Below, in pieces: positions 12,770 through 15,555 of a stretch of 15,555 bases of DNA. The stretch is from a bacterium (lineage in GTDB: Bacteria; Patescibacteriota; Microgenomatia; JAUYPR01): contig JAUYPR010000002.1 of NCBI GenBank assembly GCA_030695785.1, positions 1 through 15,555 on the forward strand, read 5' to 3'. Below the pieces are notes generated by a model, which did no database searches, was not told where the DNA came from, and saw only the letters and a program-made list of their open reading frames with translations. Both the position numbers and the translations under genes were made by a program. Positions within the stretch are counted from its first letter, which is position 1, and the number at the start of each line of letters is the position of its first letter.

Positions 12770-13659
12770 GAGCGCCCTGGATTATTCTCGTCAACCACAA
12801 TGCAGGAAAAGATATTCTTCTTTGTTTGCGTTCGGTCATTCGCCACATCCCGAAAAAATACCCGATCCTGGTAGTGGATAACAATTCGACTGACGGGTCA
12901 GTTGAGGAAATAGGAACTCTTTTTCCGGACGTGAGGATGCATCGAAACAACGAAAACGTGGGGCTTGCCGAAGGATATAACATTGGCTTAAGGCAAGCGC
13001 GGCGGGCAGATGTATCGGGTGTTATTCTTTTGCATCCTCGGACCGTGGCATTTGATGACTTTGTCACACCACTTGTCGTCCATCACGATGCAGGGATTGT
13101 TGGAGCGATTCTCTTATGGCGGCGAGATGGTATAGACCATTACGAGCTTGGGGGAAAAGTGAAGTTCCCCATGGTCAAGCTTGAACCAATCCAGTCACTG
13201 CACCGACCGCCGGCATACAACCGAAAAATTGACTACGTTTCCTCGGTCTGCATGTACCTTTCTATGGAAACAATTGAAAAACTTGGATTGTTTGACCGTG
13301 CCTATTTTTTCTCCTTCGAGGATATTGATTATTGCTTGCGGGCAAAGAAGAACGACATTCGTCTCGCGATTGAACCGAAGGCGCTGGTTTTTCATCAGCG
13401 CAATACCCGGAAGGAGCGCCGTGAGGCTGCGGCAGCTCTGTACTATCAATTACGTAATCCGCTCCTCGTTCTTTTGCGGTATGCTGACGTTCAAACAAAA
13501 CTGCTTGGTTCCTGGTTTCTCGGTTGGACGTTTGTTGATGCAACGGTAAAGACAGTGATAGGCCGAGGGACGTCAAAACGGGTTCTTTTGGCTGCGATCT
13601 TTTTCGCGTTTTTTGACGTTCTTCGAAAACGGTCTGGATTACGGAGAGAGTATCAATGA
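12745..13659 (+). CDS. Family 2 glycosyltransferase with a degenerate metal-binding motif
   Basis: The 304-residue product is a second GT2 of the same subfamily: WIILVNHNAGKDILLCLRS (12-30), LVVDNNSTDGSVEEI (42-56), NENVGLAEGYNIGL (69-82), and LFDRAYFFSFEDIDYCLRA (182-200) with Glu192/Asp193. Where this family normally has LLN(P/N)DT, this protein reads LLHPRT (95-100), so the metal-coordinating Asp is replaced by Arg. The rest of the fold is well kept, so it may have altered chemistry, act as a partner subunit, or be inactive. Its start lies 25 bases inside the preceding gene, without a clear ribosome binding site, and its stop overlaps the next start (ATGA 13656-13659). Confidence 0.88.
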   Translation: MEKHEEHLRAPWIILVNHNAGKDILLCLRSVIRHIPKKYPILVVDNNSTDGSVEEIGTLFPDVRMHRNNENVGLAEGYNIGLRQARRADVSGVILLHPRTVAFDDFVTPLVVHHDAGIVGAILLWRRDGIDHYELGGKVKFPMVKLEPIQSLHRPPAYNRKIDYVSSVCMYLSMETIEKLGLFDRAYFFSFEDIDYCLRAKKNDIRLAIEPKALVFHQRNTRKERREAAAALYYQLRNPLLVLLRYADVQTKLLGSWFLGWTFVDATVKTVIGRGTSKRVLLAAIFFAFFDVLRKRSGLRREYQ

Positions 13660-14813
13660 TATGGTTATTGCCGCTTTTTCTTCTTGGTCAGCTTGTTCGT
13701 ATTCCTCTTGGCGATGTGGTCATCACACCGCTTGATCTCGGGGTCATTCTTTTGGATCTTGTTTTGCTTGTTCGGATCAAGACGTGGCTGAAAGCATTTG
13801 TTCGTCTTCCTTGGTTCATGGCGTATGCCGTCTTTCTCAGTGTTGTCGCCGCAAGTCTCGTCATTGCGTTTTTGCGAGGCGAGTCAGTTAGCTTGTTTGC
13901 CCTTGGACAGTTCGTCCGGATTCTTTTGTATCAGGGAGTTTTGATTGGAGCAATCCAATTCGGTCGATCGTCTTTGTGGCTCTCGCGAGCACTGCTGACC
14001 TTTTCACTCCTTGGATTCGCACAGTTGTTCTTCTTTCCCGATCTTGGATTTCTTGTGGAGTGGGGATGGGATCCGCATTACGGCCGGTTGGTTTCAACCA
14101 TGCTGGACCCCAATTTCGCGAGTTTTCTTGCCAGTGTTGGTGTTTTGATCATGCTTGTGCGGAGGAATATGCGAGGGGCTGTCTTCTGCATGGTTGCTGT
14201 CTTGCTTGCGTTTTCAAGAAGCGGCACCATTGGGCTTGCTGCCGGTCTTTTGTCCGCGTGTTTCTTTTTCCGTCGGCGTCAGCTTGTGACTTTTTTCGCC
14301 GTTTTTCTTGTTCTTTCCGGATTCTTTTTCTTCTTTCGATCGAATCTAGAGAGAGAACGGAACATTGACCGGCAAGCGAGCCTTCAAGGTCGAGAGGTGA
14401 CGGTGAACCGGGCACTTGAGTTGGGGAAACGGAATCTGATTTTTGGGGTTGGGTTTAACCGTTTTCGTGATGCGTCGTTGGATCAAGGACTTCTCGATGA
14501 GAAGGATGTGATTGTTCACAGCACTGGAAGTGCGGATAACAGCTTGCTGTTTCTCTGGGCAACAACTGGTGTGGTTGGTATCGCGGCGTTTGGATGGATT
14601 GTGTGGAGTTTGGTGTATTGGCTTTGGGGACAAGGAGAGGAAGCACGGTGGTGGATTGTCGGGGCGATTGGCTGGATGACTCATGCCCAGGCAGTCAACA
14701 GTCTCTTTTTCGTCCCCATTGTGTTTGTGATGCTGTGGTGGTTGGGTGGAGTGGTCTCAGGAAGAGAGGGTAACCGTGCGGACAACCGAGACGCTGTTGC
14801 CCGCAAGGTCTGA
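13656..14813 (+). CDS. O-antigen ligase/polymerase-like membrane protein (Wzy/WaaL superfamily)
   Basis: The 385-residue polytopic protein has about ten hydrophobic segments. A large loop near residues 225-300 contains NRALELGKRNLIFGVGFNRFRDA and then HSTGSADNSLLFLWATTGVVGIAAF, the 'GVG..F ... HN..L..L...G..G' layout of the PF04932 family, which polymerises or ligates polysaccharide on the outer face of the membrane. SRSGTIGLAAGL (from about 187) is another family landmark. The start has GGAGAG at 13643-13648 and overlaps the upstream stop. Its neighbours are two glycosyltransferases, so a surface glycan or glycoprotein ligase is likely. The last 57 bases overlap the convergent Ig-like gene, and the C-terminal tail (GREGNRADNRDAVARKV) is encoded there. 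Confidence 0.85.
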   Translation: MIWLLPLFLLGQLVRIPLGDVVITPLDLGVILLDLVLLVRIKTWLKAFVRLPWFMAYAVFLSVVAASLVIAFLRGESVSLFALGQFVRILLYQGVLIGAIQFGRSSLWLSRALLTFSLLGFAQLFFFPDLGFLVEWGWDPHYGRLVSTMLDPNFASFLASVGVLIMLVRRNMRGAVFCMVAVLLAFSRSGTIGLAAGLLSACFFFRRRQLVTFFAVFLVLSGFFFFFRSNLERERNIDRQASLQGREVTVNRALELGKRNLIFGVGFNRFRDASLDQGLLDEKDVIVHSTGSADNSLLFLWATTGVVGIAAFGWIVWSLVYWLWGQGEEARWWIVGAIGWMTHAQAVNSLFFVPIVFVMLWWLGGVVSGREGNRADNRDAVARKV

Positions 14814-15476
14814 AGCGAGGATGGTGATCGTATTTGCGCCCTCGTTCAGAAGCACTGGTTCGGAAAACTCGCCTGCAGGGTTGACCACAGCCCACCGGCC
14901 ATTGACGGTGATGGATGTGCCTGCTTCACTTTTTCCTTGCACAGTAACACTCTTTTGCTCCTTCGGGAAAGAGGATCCATTCGCCGGTTCACTCAAAGAT
15001 AAAGGGGGAGGTGTTTGGTCGAGTACCGTGGCGACAGGGTCAGTTGGCTCGCTTTGCTCGCCCGCCTCATTTTTCAAGACCGCGCCGAACGTATTTTTCC
15101 CTCCCTCAAGCACGATCTTGTCGAACACAAAGATTCCGTCACTGCCGATGAATTTCTCCCCAACTGTTTCATCATTCTGACGCAAAATGACTTTCATCCC
15201 AGCAGATCCAAAACCGCGGATGTCCATGGTGGCTGCATTGGTGGCAATGGGGAGTGATTCCAATCGAGGCGGCGCCAGTGGGGCTTTTGCGGCTTGAGGA
15301 ATGATGTCTTGTTTTCCATATGAGCCGGAAAATTCAGAAAGTGAGATGAGGAACGGAATGCCCCAAAGGAAAAAGGCGACGATGAAGGCAACAATGAGCA
15401 CAACCGTCAAGATTAACCGGAAAAGAAGTCGGGTGTCGCTTTTTTCTCTGAGCCGATGTGATCTGGGTCTGTACAT
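14757..15476 (-). CDS. Membrane-anchored protein with bacterial Ig-like (glucodextranase B-like) domain
   Basis: The 239-residue product has a basic N-terminus (MYRPRSHRLREKSDTR), one transmembrane helix at about residues 19-45, then an extracytoplasmic part with two beta-sandwich units. The first lies at about 65-140 (SAGMKVILRQND ... LEGGKNTFGAVLKNEAG). The second lies at about 150-239 (SVTVQGKSEAGTSITVNG ... LNEGANTITILASDLAGN), typical of PF09136-like and FN3/Big-type modules. It probably sits on the cell surface; no catalytic domain is visible. I chose ATG 15476 because AGGCGG lies 8 bases upstream; an in-frame ATG at 15494 is only 3 bases from the tRNA-Thr end and less likely. The gene may be co-transcribed with that tRNA. 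Its 3' end overlaps the O-antigen ligase-like gene. Confidence 0.8.
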   Translation of the reverse strand: MYRPRSHRLREKSDTRLLFRLILTVVLIVAFIVAFFLWGIPFLISLSEFSGSYGKQDIIPQAAKAPLAPPRLESLPIATNAATMDIRGFGSAGMKVILRQNDETVGEKFIGSDGIFVFDKIVLEGGKNTFGAVLKNEAGEQSEPTDPVATVLDQTPPPLSLSEPANGSSFPKEQKSVTVQGKSEAGTSITVNGRWAVVNPAGEFSEPVLLNEGANTITILASDLAGNSVSVVRTVTLSS

Positions 15477-15497
15477 GGAAAAAGCCGCCTGCATCAG

Positions 15498-15555
15498 AGC
15501 CGACTGTCGGAATCGAACCGACGACCTGCTGTTTACGAAACAGCTGCTCTGCCCC
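15498..15555 (-). tRNA. tRNA-Thr (anticodon CGT), 5' part beyond the window
   Basis: The minus strand shows the end of a D arm (GGCAGAGC) and the anticodon arm GCTGT-TTCGTAA-ACAGC with CGT at positions 34-36. The variable loop AGGTC, T arm GTCGG-TTCGATT-CCGAC, 3' acceptor strand AGTCGGC and discriminator T follow. CCA is not encoded. The 5' acceptor strand, expected as GCCGACT, is outside the window. CGT reads Thr ACG codons. Confidence 0.88.

Noticed and set aside
15046..15065. GCTCGCTTTGCTCGC direct repeat inside the Ig-like gene
   Set aside because: It is only a 6-base duplicated word, in codons for an ordinary hydrophilic linker, and no second copy was seen elsewhere in the window.

Overview
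The window looks like chromosomal DNA of a Candidate Phyla Radiation (Patescibacteria) bacterium, perhaps near Uhrbacteria or Magasanikbacteria; that placement is an impression from protein wording, not a computed phylogeny. The clues are a MurG beginning ITGGHFTPA, an IleRS with MGVHHAWG and EMHKSKGN signature motifs, very compact packing, and a division cluster without murC or murB. Base composition is near 50% GC by eye, apart from an AT-rich stretch at about 10745-11660.

Left part (1-8528, all + strand): the tail of a probable ftsW, then murG, ftsQ, ftsA and ftsZ (septal peptidoglycan precursor synthesis and the divisome), followed by ileS and a rodA-type SEDS glycosyltransferase. Middle part (8529-10342): a short repeat-bearing gap, rpmA (ribosomal protein L27) translationally coupled to parB (chromosome segregation), then a convergent signal peptidase I gene whose 3' end overlaps parB by 101 bp. 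Accessory part (10349-11741): a small hypothetical gene divergent from lepB with 6 bp between start codons, an AT-rich six-helix membrane protein gene, a 172-bp spacer with two inverted repeats, and tRNA-Val(CAC). Right part (11786-15555): an operon of two family 2 glycosyltransferases and an O-antigen ligase/polymerase-like protein for a surface polysaccharide, a convergent membrane-anchored Ig-like protein overlapping it by 57 bp, and a tRNA-Thr(CGT) cut by the window edge.

Two signals go beyond ordinary annotation. First, a dispersed palindromic repeat occurs once inside the ftsQ reading frame (about 20 extra codons) and once upstream of rpmA, sharing 36 identical bases apart from a 3-base indel; a separate TTCAAAA repeat sits in frame in ileS. 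These resemble protein-invading repeats. Second, most transcription-unit heads (ftsA, ftsZ, ileS, rpmA, the first glycosyltransferase, probably lepB) have a -10-like box ending about 6-11 bases before the ATG and no Shine-Dalgarno sequence, while several internal genes (murG, ftsQ, the O-antigen ligase-like gene) do have one. This predicts widespread leaderless mRNAs.

I see no CRISPR array, transposase, phage gene or defence system. No stretch longer than about 200 bases lacks a gene.
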